A stretch of DNA of 64,000 nt from Pseudoips prasinana (Eukaryota > Arthropoda > Insecta > Lepidoptera > Nolidae): the NCBI GenBank assembly GCA_951640165.1, contig OX621258.1, positions 10,563,501-10,627,500 of the forward strand, read 5' to 3'. The notes beneath the pieces are model-generated. The model was not told where the DNA came from and ran no database searches. It saw only the letters and a program-made list of their open reading frames with translations. A program made the position numbers and the translations under genes. Positions 10,865 through 23,815 of this stretch are shown here, piece by piece (position 1 is the first letter of the stretch; each line of letters begins with the position of its first letter).

Positions 10865-12576
10865 CTGGATAATGGAGATCGTATTAAAATTGACGACAAC
10901 CCAAAACTTGATCCATGTCAACACACTCATTTCGTGCTGTACTTTTCTTGTTTATCCAGACCAGCATATATTAGGTATGTTTCGGTAACGTCTCACTTAA
11001 GGAATATTTGAGGAATATGAGGTGTTTCTGAAATACATATCTTCATATCTGTGTTTTTCAATGGATATCATCCGCGATTTAGAAATAAAAAACCGCAGGG
11101 GACTTTACAAATACAATTGACGAACACAAGACACAGCCGAACTTTGAAAAACTATTTATGCGTTACATCTACAGTTGTGATAGATACTAGGGAATCGAGG
11201 TAATAGCAAAGCGCCTATCTTAACCGCGCTTCTCGTGTAGACTTTCAATCTTGGAGTTCAAGACTAACTAACGCAACCAACTAACTTACTTCTTCGGTTA
11301 GTTGGTAATAATTAATATATCTTACCTTATAGAATAGCAGCACGAAGTTGATGCAGAAAGCCAAAACCAACGCCACATACTTCAGGTTGTAGAATTTACG
11401 TGCTAAGAATGAAACGGCTCGTCGTGTGTATTGGGAGAGGTCCACTTGAGATAACGCCGAAGGCGCCGGGCCTTGCACCGCCTAAAGAAGGGTAAACAAG
11501 TGAGGAAATCAATAAAGACCGAGAAAGGAGAACTAACGGAGGAGTAAAACCAACAGAGGAACTTGCAGCTCTTGTTTAAATTAGAAATACCTTTTTCACT
11601 TACTTTCAATACGAGAAATATTGATTGAAGACATTTGGGCCTTAAACTTGGTCCTTGGGGTACCACAATTTTAATAATAAAGTTGCAGTCACATATTTAC
11701 ATCATCATCAGGTTATATTTAGTTCAGACCTAATAAAAGTCCATTAGAACATCAAAAGCCACCACTGATATAGTAATTACAATATATAGTAATTTATGTT
11801 TCGACTTGGGTGGTGAATACAATCGAAGGCCTTGTTGTCCTATAATAAAATAATTTTATAATCTTCCACCGAAAACAAACTAATAAAGGAAAAGTAAATT
11901 ACTATAATAATATTACTTTTTATTGTATGTGCGTTAATGAAAATGACCAAACTATAAATTATGTATATAATTATGTTAACTTTAGGTACCTTTCTCGGCC
12001 TTAATGACTTTTTGCGTCCAAGCTGCATTGAATGGCAAAAATGATGTAATGAATTTAAAAATAAAGCATGAACTATTTACTGGAGCTAGCTTATTTCCTT
12101 AGATTTTGTTAATACATTTCTAATAAATATAACAAAAAAGAGCAAAAGGTTAGGCAAAGAAAAAAGTAAGGGCATTCCCCCTTAGAATTAAAGAAAGCTA
12201 TAAAAAAGACACTGACATTTTGTTAAGCAGATAAAATACTAATATGTGTGTCGCGTAGTGATATCTATATATAAAAACTGAGGAAGAGTGAAAGTGATTA
12301 ATAAAACCACTCTAAATAGCTATATATATATAATGCTGAATATGAAAAACCACACCTTTTAATTATTATACAAGTTATATCAACGCCACAATTATTAACT
12401 ATTTTTATAAAAATGGTTATGGGTTCGTTTAATTCCTCTAAGGTACCACATCCAAAAATTAGCTAGCTAGAACTATTTTTAACCCTCTTTTCATGTTCAC
12501 AGATAGTAAATTGATACCTATTCCCAATTTTAATGTTTATGATAGAAGAGACCTTTGTCAAAAAATGTTGTCTGAC
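10865..12576. other. RyR introns around the S1 exon, no feature recognised
   Basis: Apart from the S1 exon at 11326-11481, both introns are plain AT-rich sequence with no ORF, structured repeat or familiar element visible. Confidence 0.6.
11326..11481 (-). CDS. RyR: RyR exon with S1
   Basis: Fifty-two codons. The second half, [20 protein letters not shown] then NFVLLFYK, is the first core transmembrane segment, S1. Phase 0 both ends, donor GTAAGA. Confidence 0.96.
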
Positions 12577-12670
12577 CTTTTTGCTTTCAGCTTCTATGGC
12601 AGACATGGCGGCTTGTTGGACGGCCTGAGCTTCCATCCTCTCCTGAGCTTGCTTCTTGGCTTGTTCACCA
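12577..12670 (-). CDS. RyR: RyR exon, Ala/Gln-rich helix before S1
   Basis: Thirty-one codons, GEQAKKQAQERMEAQ to AIEAESKK, predicted to form a charged helix. Acceptor TGTACAG; the donor is GTCAGA, a non-consensus but legal GT site. Confidence 0.87.
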
Positions 12671-12794
12671 CTGTACATACAAACAAGAATTCATAATTAT
12701 ATATCTGTATCAAGGTGTAAAAATACTTCAAAATTGAGCAGTTAGTAAATAACTATTTGGTGTGAATGATGACTGAATTGTTTCACATCGTTCG

Positions 12795-13035
12795 ATGTAT
12801 TATTTCACAGCACACCACCGGCCTTATATCGTCTACTGCTGGATATAACCCTCCCCATAGCCCCGTCTATAACGTTCCCATTAACATTTGGAAGGGTTTT
12901 CGTAAGTCAGCGCGCTTAGCATGCCATTTTCCGACCGCTAGTACACAGGTGGCGCTGCTGCTCGACTACCTGGTGTATCCATTAGTCGCCTTTTACGACA
13001 CCCACGGAATGGTTTGGGTTGACCCTGTTGTTACT
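12795..13035. repeat. LINE/SINE-like repeat fragment
   Basis: Moderately GC-rich block with GTCTACTGCTGGATATA and TTACGACACCCACGG. Related text occurs in the other orientation at 38320-38470 (GAGTGTCGTAAAAGGC). Dispersed repeat of unassigned class. Confidence 0.5.
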
Positions 13036-13181
13036 AGTAGCTAGTATTGCTATTTACTGAGTTTGAGTCAAAGGAACTCCGTCTAAACACGACGGTTATT
13101 AAGTAAATTTACGTTCCCACTTGGTCGTGTTTATTGGAGCATCTATTGAAGCTAAAAGGAAGCCATCGAAAATCTACTCAC

Positions 13182-13313
13182 CCCAGTAGATCGATCAAAG
13201 ATGGCGGCCTCTGTTCTTCAGGATGGTCCGCGTTCTCATCTGGGGACACTTCTGCTTCCTCACCGGAAGATGGCGTTGACGTGCTCGGGGATTCATGCGG
13301 TTTCACTTGTATC
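13182..13313 (-). CDS. RyR: RyR exon, acidic linker
   Basis: Forty-three codons, IQVKPHESPSTSTP to PPSLIDLL, rich in Glu, Ser and Pro. Phase fits both neighbours. Divergent linker region; function unclear. Confidence 0.86.
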
Positions 13314-13852
13314 CTGGAAATTTTAAGGTGATTATTATATTAATAAATCTGCACCCTTGAGGTGTACTATGTTAAATCACTTAGTGTAAAGAAGAGAGTT
13401 ATAATGCCATAGAGGCTTGACTGAAGACGCCTCAGACCAGATAGCACATTAAAAATTTGAATGGCGTTTCATAAACCAATACATATTATTCCTAGTGAGT
13501 CACGACGAAGGTGCTCCTTATGAGTACATAGTTTATTTCTGACTTATAGAAAAGTTAAAGTTTTCAGTTACTGGATTATTTTCTAGTAAATACTCGGATA
13601 TTATAACTGAGAACAGGATACTTATAGCCATTTTTTAACGAGATCACACCGGCACTTCTGATTTAGACGCTTATATCGCGGGGCACATTACAAACATGCC
13701 ATTCTAGGACACATAGCACACCCAGATTCAGAACAACTATACTTATATGGGTTATGAAATGACGAACTGCCGTAGCAAAGTGTGCATGAGCAGTCAATTA
13801 ATAAAAGAAATCTAATAGTATTTGAATTTTAAATAAGTATATGATTACGTAC

Positions 13853-13949
13853 TGGCCATTGTCTTCTTTGCTAATATCCAGTCCGAAAGCTGAGACCTGC
13901 ATCTGTCCCGTGTCGTCCGCAGCCGGCAGGGCTGGTAGATGTCTAGAAC
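13853..13949 (-). CDS. RyR: RyR exon, cytosolic linker
   Basis: Thirty-one codons, SRHLPALPAADDTGQ to FGLDISKEDNG, split codons both sides, donor GTACGT. Part of the divergent linker between the first hydrophobic region and S1; assigned mainly by position and phase, with AFGLDI typical of insect RyR. Confidence 0.86.
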
Positions 13950-15960
13950 CTGGTTGATAAAAAAAAAACATCCTCCATGATAGCTTACATCTGTTTAAAC
14001 ATGCATGCAGAGGATTGATTTGGCGTACTAGTATATATATATTCTTTACCATCATTTAGAAATTCTTGTGATCCTGTTATGTATGCTCATGTTAGCTCAG
14101 GTTTAGCCCTCATTGATTTTTATTTTTAATTTATTGATTGTGTATATAATATAAAAGAATATATGGCAATCCAGAAAGTGGCAACCCTACCATCATGACA
14201 GATTGATAATGGTCCAAGCTAATTTTAGTGGTTAAGGCGATAAACTGATGGGAATTTATTTGCGATTGTACTAGACAGCAAAAATAAATGGTAATGCTTC
14301 TTTTCTTCTTCATGTTTTTTCGAGCAAATCAAATCTTTTTAGTTAACCTCTGAAATTATTGACTTTTACCTCATAATTTTCAAGAAATATGTTTGACCTA
14401 ATTAACCATTCCGTGACGTCATTGGACCCATTGAGACAATACGAATGAAGTACTTATTTCTTTTTATTTATAACTTTTTATGAATAATAATTAGACTGAT
14501 GCGGGTTAAAGCATGATGCATCAATACTTAACTTACATTACAACATCAAGTTAAACATACATTCATTAAAACACAACATACATTTTAAATTAGCTTCGAA
14601 TCTTTGGTATACCTACATTGGTAATAGAAAATTTGTTTCACAGGGCTGAAAGAAAAGAGAATAAGTAATTCCTCTTTTCGTTCAGTCCTAGTACTAATGA
14701 ATACAGTAACATTGGCAATTTATAGTTATTATTTGTGGTTTTAATTATAGAATAAATAATTAATCAATGGTGCATATCAAACAAGTAAAAGTAATCTCGA
14801 CATCAGCTACCAAGAGAAGTCGACGGGATGATCTGGTTTTCTATAGAAAAGACTAGCAAACGATATCTCCTGACTGATAACATATATACCTCGATGCATA
14901 TATACATGTCTAAATGTTTTTATAAATAAGAGTTTAATTATATGGTGTCAATTGATGCTACACTAGCAAAGGGTTATATAAGACCAAATGGAATCCCAGC
15001 GTTCGTTGATAAGTGTGATCTCATAATCAAAAAGAGAAGCAATTTGCGAGACTGAATCACGCATCAGGCTTCTTTAAGAGGTTTAACTTAGCTTATAAGG
15101 GTCCGTTTTAAGAATTATTCTTCCCTTTTAAAACCGGACCGCATCACTGAGTTCATATCCATGAAGGAATTATTTTTTATCTAGCCATTACATTAAAAGA
15201 AATAATTAAATTAAAAGGAATTAACCCCCACAGGGGAAGGCGGGGGCCTCCCCGGTGGGGGTTAATTCCTTTTAATGTAATTGTTCTGTGACAGACAGAT
15301 GTACACATTAAGGTGCTTAATTTGAAAACTTAAGTTCACAAATTAAGTTAAGTAACTTGTTTTCGTATGTTTTCTAGCCAATTAGACAGCATGTGACAAT
15401 TGTAATCCGTTTACGATGGGGTACCCAAAATTCTCAAACTTTGCATCATAATATTATAAATAATTCAAAACCACCAAATACGACAATAAATTGCAACATT
15501 GCCCGTCTTATTGTAATAATGTATTTTTAGGTCAAGATACATTTTGTACTCCTGGCATTCAATAATGAAAACTGAGTATACAGACTGCCCCATAATGGTC
15601 ATAATAAGCCGAAAAGATATTGTGGTGTAGGCTAAATACATCAAGTTTCAATTAAAAACTGTAAATCTCGAAACAATTACTGTTTCAAAACTCGCTCGTT
15701 AAAATGCCGTGTTGTAATCTGATCAGGACCAGAATATATAATGGGACTACCTCCATATAAAAGAGTAGGTATGTATATACATTTCACACCTTAACTCGGG
15801 TATTCGAACTGGAGGAAGAGCCTTGCTTCTTCTTTCTACATACGCACGGCTTAGCTGTTGAGCACCCTCCCGAACGACGTGTTTCCAGACACACAACATA
15901 GGTTAATTGGATATGCGCGGTCCACCTTAGACCAAATCTTTAGTCTTCTCCTTATCGTGT
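13950..15960. other. RyR intron, mostly featureless, with one hairpin
   Basis: AT-rich. The only structure is an inverted repeat: 22-bp arms at 15210-15231 and 15255-15276 (ATTAAAAGGAATTAACCCCC outward) enclosing a C/G-rich centre. No coding sequence seen. Confidence 0.7.
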
Positions 15961-15972
15961 CCATGGTCAGAA

Positions 15973-16338
15973 TTAGATTCTATCTTCCCAAAATTGGGCG
16001 ACACTGACCGCTTTAGCTAAAGCGTCATACAAGTCCTGAAGGGAACAATAGACTGGACAATCGGGTAAATGTGCCATACTATGGGGTGCCACGCAGCACT
16101 CGCAGATGTTTTGTGATGTGGGAATGTAAACCCTTTTGCACATGTTTTCTTTGGATCTACGAACCTGGGTACGTAGTCTATTAAGAGTTCTCCAGGTCGG
16201 CCATGGCAAATTATGTCCCGGAGGTAATTTTTCCTTTGGCGGGACAAAGAAAGGAGGAGCAAATTTATCTCGCCATAAGGTTGCCCTCGCTTTCTGTGCA
16301 TCGATAGCCGCTGTGGTAGTTTCTTCAGTCAAATACAT
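15973..16338 (-). pseudogene. LINE reverse-transcriptase C-terminal fragment
   Basis: A 121-codon open frame contains PTWRTLNRLRTQVRRSKENM and then a Cys/His cluster (CECCVAPHSMAHLPDCP). This matches the conserved tail of insect non-LTR retrotransposon proteins (LNRLRTG...CDCG...H..ECP). No RT core is nearby, so it is a truncated fragment in the RyR intron. Ordinary zinc-knuckle spacing is degraded. Confidence 0.6.
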
Positions 16339-16399
16339 TAAACAATTTTTGTATCTACATTATATAAAATACATTGTAAGGATATCTTTCAGTCCAGCA

Positions 16400-17900
16400 T
16401 TGTTTTAAACAAAAAATGCCATCATTGTAACAAGTCCAAACATTTACAATTTCACATTTTTTTATTAAACTGACGTGACTAATGCTATGTTTTTCAGTTT
16501 AGTAGACCACGATGGGGCAGCCAATGTACACTCTGAGCGCAACTAATTTTTACTAGCGATGTGAAACATCGTGGGCACTGTTAAGGATCTGCCTTTGGTA
16601 TCGTATTCTTATAATAATAACTGTTCAATAAACATAAAACCCACCTTAACTTTGAATTTAGTCAACTGATTGTAAAAAAGAATATGCCTATGTGGCAATG
16701 CCGAAAGCATACATCATCATCATAAAAATCGGTTCATAAACGACAGAACCCATATTTCCCAGAGGCGCTAGTAAAAATTAGTAGACGGTCAAATATAAGT
16801 TCATGTATAATGTGTTAGCTTACCTTGTGTTATCCAAAAGCAGATTTGTTACACCATGTAGAATTACAATAATTAATGCCAATTAATTAATATAAAATTT
16901 TGAAACCATTAGATGTTACATATAATTGTTAAACCTGCGTTTGGCGATTAGGTGTTCACTTGTTTTGTTTGCGTTTGGTCACTGTGCTAGGAGCAAACAT
17001 ATCAACTGTATTTTACTATGAACCTTGCAACATTTCTATGTTTACCAAAATTTAATACTGACCGTAAATGGTTTCGAAAAGATCGGTGTTTGAATTATAT
17101 TTCGCACATTATATGGAGTGCTAAAGTACATCCAATACCTTTATCTATTTTTCTTTATTGGTTGAAGACACCAGAATTATGCCTTCAGGAGAAGCTACAG
17201 GTGAAGAACCTATTATAAAATACAAGAAAATATTGAAATTTGAATAAAGAGTGCGATTTATAATTTTCTAAATTAATCTTTTTCGACGTCACATAAGTCT
17301 AAGTTTAAGTCCGAGTTTTGGTGCCACCGCGGAAAAAGACACATCGAGGCATTGTTTCTTTTTCTAAAACTTGTGTAAATATTTATGTGTGAATACGGTG
17401 GCTTTTTGGACGTGGTGGACGTCTTTTATAATTGAATAAATGACACCGTGAATTATGATCCATAGAAGGCTCTAGTAAAGTGTCCACAACTTTACTGGGG
17501 TAAGACTATGGCAGATTTTATTTAACTTCAACTCAATGACAAATACGCTGCGTAATTTTGAATTCATATGCCAATAAATTAACTTATCGAATTACTTGAC
17601 ACTGGCAAATCGAATGAGTCCATATGAAAGACAAAAAAAAGGCTTTGCGTTACGGAGATTAAATACATATCTTATAAACTGGATTAAATAAGCTCACCTC
17701 TTTTCTACTTTGTGCCTGACAGAGTCCACGTTGCAATAAATTTTGTATGTACAACCTAAACACACAGTTCTTTAAAGAATTATATTTTAAGAAAAAGAAA
17801 ATTGAATTTTCCTATCATATTTACACCAAAAAACAAATTCTCATATCCATCCAGTGACCAAGCGCGTGTCGTGCGAAGCGTCACCCGTGTATACCTGCAT
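16400..17900. other. RyR intron, nothing recognised
   Basis: AT-rich sequence; a 66-codon open frame at 17018-17218 has no domain or conserved motif. I see nothing supportable. Confidence 0.5.
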
Positions 17901-17909
17901 GTGTCTTAC

Positions 17910-18028
17910 TTTGTTGGTTGAGCAACCTGTGTCGCAACTGACCGATTTTCTCTTCCTCCGTTGGCTCTGGAGGCGGTTCATCCGTTTGAGGACCTCGCAT
18001 CAGACCCAGGAGGACTCCGAAGATATAC
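17910..18028 (-). CDS. RyR: RyR exon, end of first hydrophobic segment and acidic linker
   Basis: Thirty-nine codons, YIFGVLLGLMRGPQTDEPPP to LRHRLLNQQ. It completes the hydrophobic segment of the previous exon and enters a variable, acidic cytosolic linker. Splice phases fit both neighbours. Confidence 0.9.
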
Positions 18029-19390
18029 CTGAAGAATTTCAATGATTAAAGGAAGAGAATTTGGCTATGTTGATTGTGGTGCAGAAAAGTGCAGTCCATG
18101 TAAGGTAAAGTAAAAGTAGGGTTGATTAAAACTGTGTATAAGAAGTTGCTAGAAATTGGGTATTGATAATATATTACAGAAAATAACTAAAAACATATAT
18201 AAAATAAAATATTTATCTTTGCGTTCATCGCCCATTGTGTTGAGCGTGGAAAAAATCAAGAAGTAAATTAAATATATTTTAAAGTATTGTTTAATGTAAT
18301 ATATTATCAACACTTACGATTCCTACGAAGAATCACTTGATTTAAGAATTAATTTTAAAGTGAAGGTAGCTCGAAATTGAAGAAATAGAATCATATAGTG
18401 TCAAGAATTCGTTAAGAAAATAGGGAAGATTTTGATTACGTTTGCCTTCAAAATTTATACAGCCAAATCAGATAGTACTGTCAACTTAGCAAACATTTTG
18501 ACTTTTCAAGCGCCTTAAATTTAACGTAAATATCACACGTGGTAATCTTGGAAACAAATTTTATTGCTCATTTAAATTCTACTGATTTCCGCCTGAGTAT
18601 TCTGTCCCCTTATTTTCGAAAGTATAGTCAGTAAGTAAAGTATAACTTTGATAGTAAAGGTCTCTATTAAGTAGGCAGTAATAAAGTGGAATTTGTTATG
18701 GTAAAGGCTACTCTATGTAATGGTAATGAAGTGACGTTTACCTTGATATATGCTTTTCTGTTACGGTTATTTAGTGACTGGCCGACAGTAAATGCAGTTT
18801 TTGTAGTGCTTAAGTATCCACTGACATGATATCGATTTTTTGTATTTTTATGTATTTTGAAGTTTCTCTATTTTCTTAACGCTAGTTATCCTCAGCAAGT
18901 AATATCAGAAGTTTTTTTTAATATTAATCTACAGTGGTGCTCTCTAACACTCTAAAGGGTAGCTACAACAACATACATTAATTACAAATCACAATTTACA
19001 AAATAAACTCAGATCGGAGCTGTGCTTAACTTAAAGTGTGAGTAATAAATTCGTAAATGTGATTCACTTTAAATTATAATAAAGACATGAGATATTTTAT
19101 TTATGTTCGTCCTTATTTTTAACGTGAACATAAGGACAGGTTTCTTGGCACAACCGCTGCGACAAAGATTTTGCCCTGGTCAGAGCGAAACAAGTTCGAA
19201 TAAGACTTCTTTCGCTCTATTACTTATTAAATAATTTTAAAATATTTTAATCTGTGCATATATATTTAATTAATATATATTAAATCTATGTAAGTCTATT
19301 TATACCAATTATATATCTATTCTGTTGTTAGAGAAATTTAAATCAAATTAATCAGTCGTAAACTTTTACGTTAGTACATCCTAATATTAA
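18029..19390. other. RyR intron, nothing recognised
   Basis: AT-rich with no long ORF, hairpin or known repeat visible. Confidence 0.5.
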
Positions 19391-19394
19391 TTCA

Positions 19395-19635
19395 ACCCAA
19401 TTCTGTAGCACTGGGCAACGGCCTTCTCTCATAATGAGAGGGGACAGGCCATAGTCTACCGCGCTGGCCTAGAGCAGGTTCGCAGACTTCATCAAGAACA
19501 TTTTGGAGAAATCTCGGGCATGCAGGTTTCCTCATTATGTTTTCCTTCGCCTTTTAAGTACGCACATGAATTTGAAGGGTCAGTGGGTATTTTGTTTGAA
19601 GTCCAGACCACTGACTCCACAGTCCAACGGTCTAA
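19395..19635 (-). repeat. Degenerate SINE-like repeat
   Basis: The plus strand reads CATGCAGGTTTCCTCATTAT and TTTTCCTTCGCCTTTTAAGT with a GACCACTGACTCCACAG-like end. This is the layout of a common lepidopteran tRNA-related SINE, inverted. The promoter boxes are eroded. Confidence 0.5.
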
Positions 19636-19675
19636 TTAGTAGGATATCTTTGTTATTCGTTTGTTTGTCTTAAAT

Positions 19676-19858
19676 AAAAATTCATCATCATCATATCAGC
19701 CGAAAGACGTCCACTGCTGGACAAAGGCATCCCCCAAAGATCTCCACAATTGCCAGTCTTGCGCTATCCGCATCCAGCGATTTCCAGCGACCCGCACAAG
19801 ATCATCGGTCCATCTTGTAGGGTGCCTGCCCACGTTGCGTCTTCCGGTTCGTGGTAAT
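19676..19858 (+). repeat. LINE 3' end, family F (copy 1)
   Basis: Reads AAAGACGTCCACTGCTGGAC, then AAAGATCTCCAC, GCATCCAGCGATTTCCAGCG and TCTTCCGGTTCGTGG. A second copy is at 23604-23815 and an inverted tail at 38495-38560. Each sits beside an ATC/ATG microsatellite, typical of lepidopteran RTE-type 3' ends. Confidence 0.65.
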
Positions 19859-19869
19859 AAATAAAAAAT

Positions 19870-21263
19870 AGGCTTTTAGTAAGTTTAATATTTAAACATT
19901 GACGAAGTTCACTTTGGCAGCTCCGAACTAAGTTTAATATCTCAAACCGACCTACGTCTTCAATACTCTCTAGTGAGGAAGATTATATATTTTCTAGATA
20001 AGTTTTTGTGTATTTCCAAATGTGTAATAGAAATAAAATCATAGGAAAATGTGCACAGATATTGAAATTAAAAGATATCAACACAGTTGAAGCCGTGTAG
20101 GATGAGTCACATTTAATGCAATAAAAAAAACAGTGGATAGAAAGTATAATAATGTGGATGAACAAATAAAAAGTAAATATTAATAGATTATAAAATACAC
20201 GTAAATATAACGAATTTTATCAACCCGTGACACTTTGATAAACCATAAGGAATCAGACAGATGTTAAATTTATTAAAAATACTTAAAGTCCAATTCAGAA
20301 AGATTCGATAAATGTCTTTAGCTGGCATTAAACTGGATTAAACGGCGTTTTTTTTATATTAAATTACATTCATATTAGTTTAGTCGTATAAAAGACAGAA
20401 TCTCCAGTATTGATTACGTAATTAATTAATTGTTATAGAATTATTTCAATCTAGTGATATTTACTCAAGTCAATTCTATAAATCTTTTATTATTGATATA
20501 ATGACGTAATTCATACTAAGAATTTAATAAGAGAATCCAAATTTCACACCTCTTTGATATAAGTTGTCTCAATTGAAGTGCGGGTGGCGTCCATGGGCGT
20601 TAACCGCTCCGCCACCGCATCGTGGTGTTCGGAATTAAATTTATAAGATTCATACAATTCCATTGTCTTAACGCAACTAAGACGCTTTAACGCCATCTTA
20701 CCGAAACTATACTAAAGATTAGTGTATTATTACCGCCGAAAGATGGCGGTTTCAAATAATTAATTTTTTAATCATAGTTTTTCCATTAACTAAGATTTCA
20801 TTTACATTTTCAATTTATTTTTAGAATTAAACATATTCTGATACTTGATCAGACCTAAAACTGGATCCATTCTTGCGTGTCGCTTCTATTGTTGAATATA
20901 GTGATACCACGTTACCGTACCATGTTTGTGCAAAATAAACGATTTCATTTGATTTGAACAGTGTTAACAGTGGTTCATTAACTAATGAATATAATTAACT
21001 AAATTAATAAAAATATTCTAGATGAAATAAAACGGTCACAGGTTAATAAATCATCTTAAATTCACAACATTTAATTATAAAGCATTTACCAATGACTGTG
21101 CACCGTAAGTAGCGTGAAAAAAAAACCATACGATCACCCATGACATTCAAAACCGAATCTTAACTTAACCATTTACTGTTCAAATTTCCTTACCTAACAA
21201 TCGTTATATTATAATATTATATGAACCTTAAGTACAAGTAAATAGGGTCGAGATTCCACTTAC
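19870..21263. other. RyR intron, nothing recognised
   Basis: AT-rich; no ORF of note and no clear repeat. Confidence 0.5.
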
Positions 21264-21467
21264 CTAACGACGACTAATACTCCATATCCAAGGTAATAGA
21301 ACAAGTAAAAGAACATTTTGAAGAATCCCACGGCTAGTTCGGCTGGGGGCATTTGTTGCATGTCCGCGATTTTCGCCTTAATGTTGGAAGGAGATAGGGA
21401 CGAGAATGCGGCGTAGATGCCGTCTTTCACTGACTGAAGGCCACGACGGAATGGATCTTTGCCAGCC
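21264..21467 (-). CDS. RyR: RyR exon, first hydrophobic segment
   Basis: Sixty-seven codons. A cytosolic part (SVKDGIYAAFSSLSPSNIKA) is followed by a hydrophobic stretch (FKMFFYLFYYLGYGVLVVV) continued by YIFGVLLGLM in the next exon. This is probably the auxiliary Sx membrane region of RyR. Donor GTAAGT. Confidence 0.94.
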
Positions 21468-21593
21468 CTGGAAATAGTGAAATTATAATACAATACGAAT
21501 AATCTGGGGGATATATGACATGTAACATAAAAATAGTCTAAAATACTTAAGTAGCTTTTTCGTTTAGTCTTGACTTCATACTTACTGAACGTA

Positions 21594-21825
21594 TAGGCAA
21601 TGGTTACCCTCAGAGTTCTTCAAGCCGCCTAGTAGGTCTCTGACATGGCTTAACGTCTTTTGCTTAATGACTGCAACCGGGACCGACAGCTTAACGTACC
21701 CTCGAAGCATGGAGATGCTCAGAAATTAAACCACTTTGGTGGTATCTATGGACGGACCGCGAGCCTATCACTTACGGACCAGTGCTAGAGCATCTAGCTA
21801 TGAGCGCCTCAGACTCTACTACTAA
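21594..21825 (+). repeat. Interspersed repeat family D, copy 2
   Basis: Shares CGGGACCGACAGCTTAACGT, GCATGGAGATGCTCAGAA and AGCATCTAGCTATGAGCGCC with the copy at 6576-6836. Confidence 0.8.
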
Positions 21826-21879
21826 ATATAAGAATAGAAAAATAAATAAATAAATAGAAAAATAATGTAAATACTAGAT

Positions 21880-22247
21880 ATAAGAATAATCTCATATTGC
21901 ATACTACCCGTCTCCACAAAATAAGTAACTCTTTTATGGGGCAATGTATAAGATTCTATAACAAACTTCCCAATGATATTAGAGAATTGTCTATGAATAA
22001 GTTTAAAAGAATTATTAAAGCCAAATTGTGCAGCATATTACAAAATTTCTGATTATTTAAGTGATAAAAGTCCTTGGGATGAAGTTGTTCTGAGTCAATA
22101 ATATTTTAAAAAAGGATTCCTACTGAGTTTTCTGGCAGTGTTTCTCAGTAGCTGCCACGTCATGCACTGCACGGTAGGGTAAAAAAATATGACGATTCCA
22201 CATAAATGTAAAATTTTTACGGAATAAAGTTACTTTGACTTTGACTT
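21880..22247 (+). repeat. LINE 3' end with ACTTTG-type tail
   Basis: Remnants of a C-terminal peptide (FYNKLPNDIRELSMNKFKRI) are followed by an untranslated region ending AATAAAGTTACTTTGACTTT. This is a 5'-truncated non-LTR insertion. Confidence 0.6.
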
Positions 22248-22269
22248 ACCAGTAGAACAACAGCCTCGT

Positions 22270-22742
22270 TAGTCTACTGGTAGCATGTTTAGTTTTGTTG
22301 GTCCTACTATCAACTTACAGGTTCCCAAGGCGTCTTATCGCAGTGTGCAGTGTACAAGTGTATTGTATTCTATTCCATCCATTCACTGGAAAAAACTATA
22401 CTGTTGGGACTACAATGTAGTGCATCGCAAATTTTTGCAGATGCCTATACGCATGGTTTCCATGCGATCATCCGCAAGAGGGTGGCGTCAATACTGCACC
22501 GGACGCGTAGTAGTCACAACAGCCCTGAGAACCATTTCAGAGCAGTTTGACAACCCCATACTAAGTGGAATCAATTAGCTGCGGAGGTATTTCCGATCCG
22601 GTATCGCAACCTTCAAGAAGCGAGCCTATTCTTTTCTTAAAGGCCGACAACGCACTTGCAGCTCCTCAGGTGTTGCGAGTGTCCATGGGCGGCGGTGATC
22701 ACTTACCATCAGGACCCACTTGCTCGTTTGCCATCTACTATA
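22270..22742 (+). pseudogene. LINE reverse-transcriptase tail and 3' UTR
   Basis: Frame-disrupted peptide containing HGFHAIIRKRVASILHRT, then EQFDNPI and [21 protein letters not shown] residues, as at the end of CR1/Jockey proteins. It ends with the repeat GTGATCACTTACCATCAGGA CC, whose inverse is at 57040-57065. Confidence 0.6.
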
Positions 22743-22905
22743 TAAAAATAAGTCGGGTTTTCCTTCCTGACGCTATAACTCCAGAACGCACGAACCGATT
22801 TCCACGGTTTTGCATTCGTTGGAAAGGTCTCGGGCTCCGTGAGGTTTATAGCAAAGAAAATTTATTAAATTTAACGCGGGTAACACCGCGGGGCACCGCT
22901 AGTCC

Positions 22906-22953
<48 letters not shown>
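22742..22953 (+). repeat. Repeat ending ACCGCTAG followed by (TA)n microsatellite
   Basis: Text such as CTCCAGAACGCACGAACCGA and GCGGGTAACACCGCGGGGCA ends in CCGCTAG at about 22900. A pure TA run of about 40 bases (22914-22953) follows. A related end, CGGGCACTGCTAG, is at 33279-33291, and a related piece, CCCCGCGGTTTTACCCGCGT, at 37898-37917. CTAG ends suggest a Helitron-like element, but this is not shown. Confidence 0.55.
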
Positions 22954-22959
<6 letters not shown>

Positions 22960-23209
22960 AAGCCACTGGGTGGGCAAGGTTATACATAGGGGTTGGCTTA
23001 ATTTATTTTTATACTAACATAGCTCTTTAAGATTAATTTTACTAACAATACTATGTTTTATTATTACTATAATTTCCGTTTCCAACAAGGTGTACATTTG
23101 CACCAATTGGTCCTTCCAAAATCAATAAACATGCAGCCCATTTGATGGTAAGCGAGTACCTTTTCGTATACTGAGTACAGTAATCTGCGAAGACCTGTGG
23201 TGGACCTAC

Positions 23210-23412
23210 CTTTCATCATCGTCATCACCCATATACATATAACTGGCTTCTCGGTTCTTGGGCCCGCCGGCTGACTCTTCAGAGGCCGCCATGAGACCGG
23301 ACGCGTGAGTCATTTCAAAGATGGCATCCTCACAGAAGTTCACGAAGGCTTCTAGCTTCTCTTTGTCGCCACCCTCTGTTACTATGCTGTAGAAGAACGC
23401 GCGTTTCGATTC
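23210..23412 (-). CDS. RyR: RyR exon ([16 protein letters not shown])
   Basis: Sixty-seven codons plus [22 protein letters not shown] and [16 protein letters not shown] are conserved. An acidic end (MGDDDDE) leads into the membrane-proximal region. Donor GTAGGT. Confidence 0.96.
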
Positions 23413-23603
23413 CTAAGAGAAAAAAGATGACATCGTTGAAATGTACATATACAGTAGAAAGACGAAGATAGAGAAAACATTTTGAGGCCTTAAGCGGGCC
23501 TTGGGGCTTTACATGAACCCCATGGACGGGAAGGGTGCTCCCAGGTATTTATTGCTTTAATTATTTGTGAGAGCCACCTGCACTCACCACTTGCTATTTT
23601 TAA

Positions 23604-23815
23604 ATATCATCATCACCATCATATCAGCCAAAAGACGTCCACTGCTGACGAAGGCCTCCCTCAAAGATCTCCGGATTGCCGCTCTTGCTATATTCGCATC
23701 AAGCAATTTCCAGCGACCCGCACAAGATCATCGGTCCATCTTGTAGGGGGCCTGCTCACGCTGCGTCTTCCGGTTCGTGGTCGCCACTCGACAACATTTC
23801 TGCCCCAACGGCCGT
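23604..23815 (+). repeat. LINE 3' end, family F (copy 2)
   Basis: Matches 19676-19858 closely (AAGACGTCCACTGCTGACGA, TCATCGGTCCATCTTGTAGG, TCTTCCGGTTCGTGGTCGCC). Confidence 0.7.

Noticed and set aside
16017..16408. Other frames around the LINE fragment
   Set aside because: Only the 15973-16338 minus frame carries the conserved LINE tail; the others overlap it without motifs.
17854..18045. Plus-strand open frame at the linker exon
   Set aside because: Antisense shadow of RyR exon 17910-18028.
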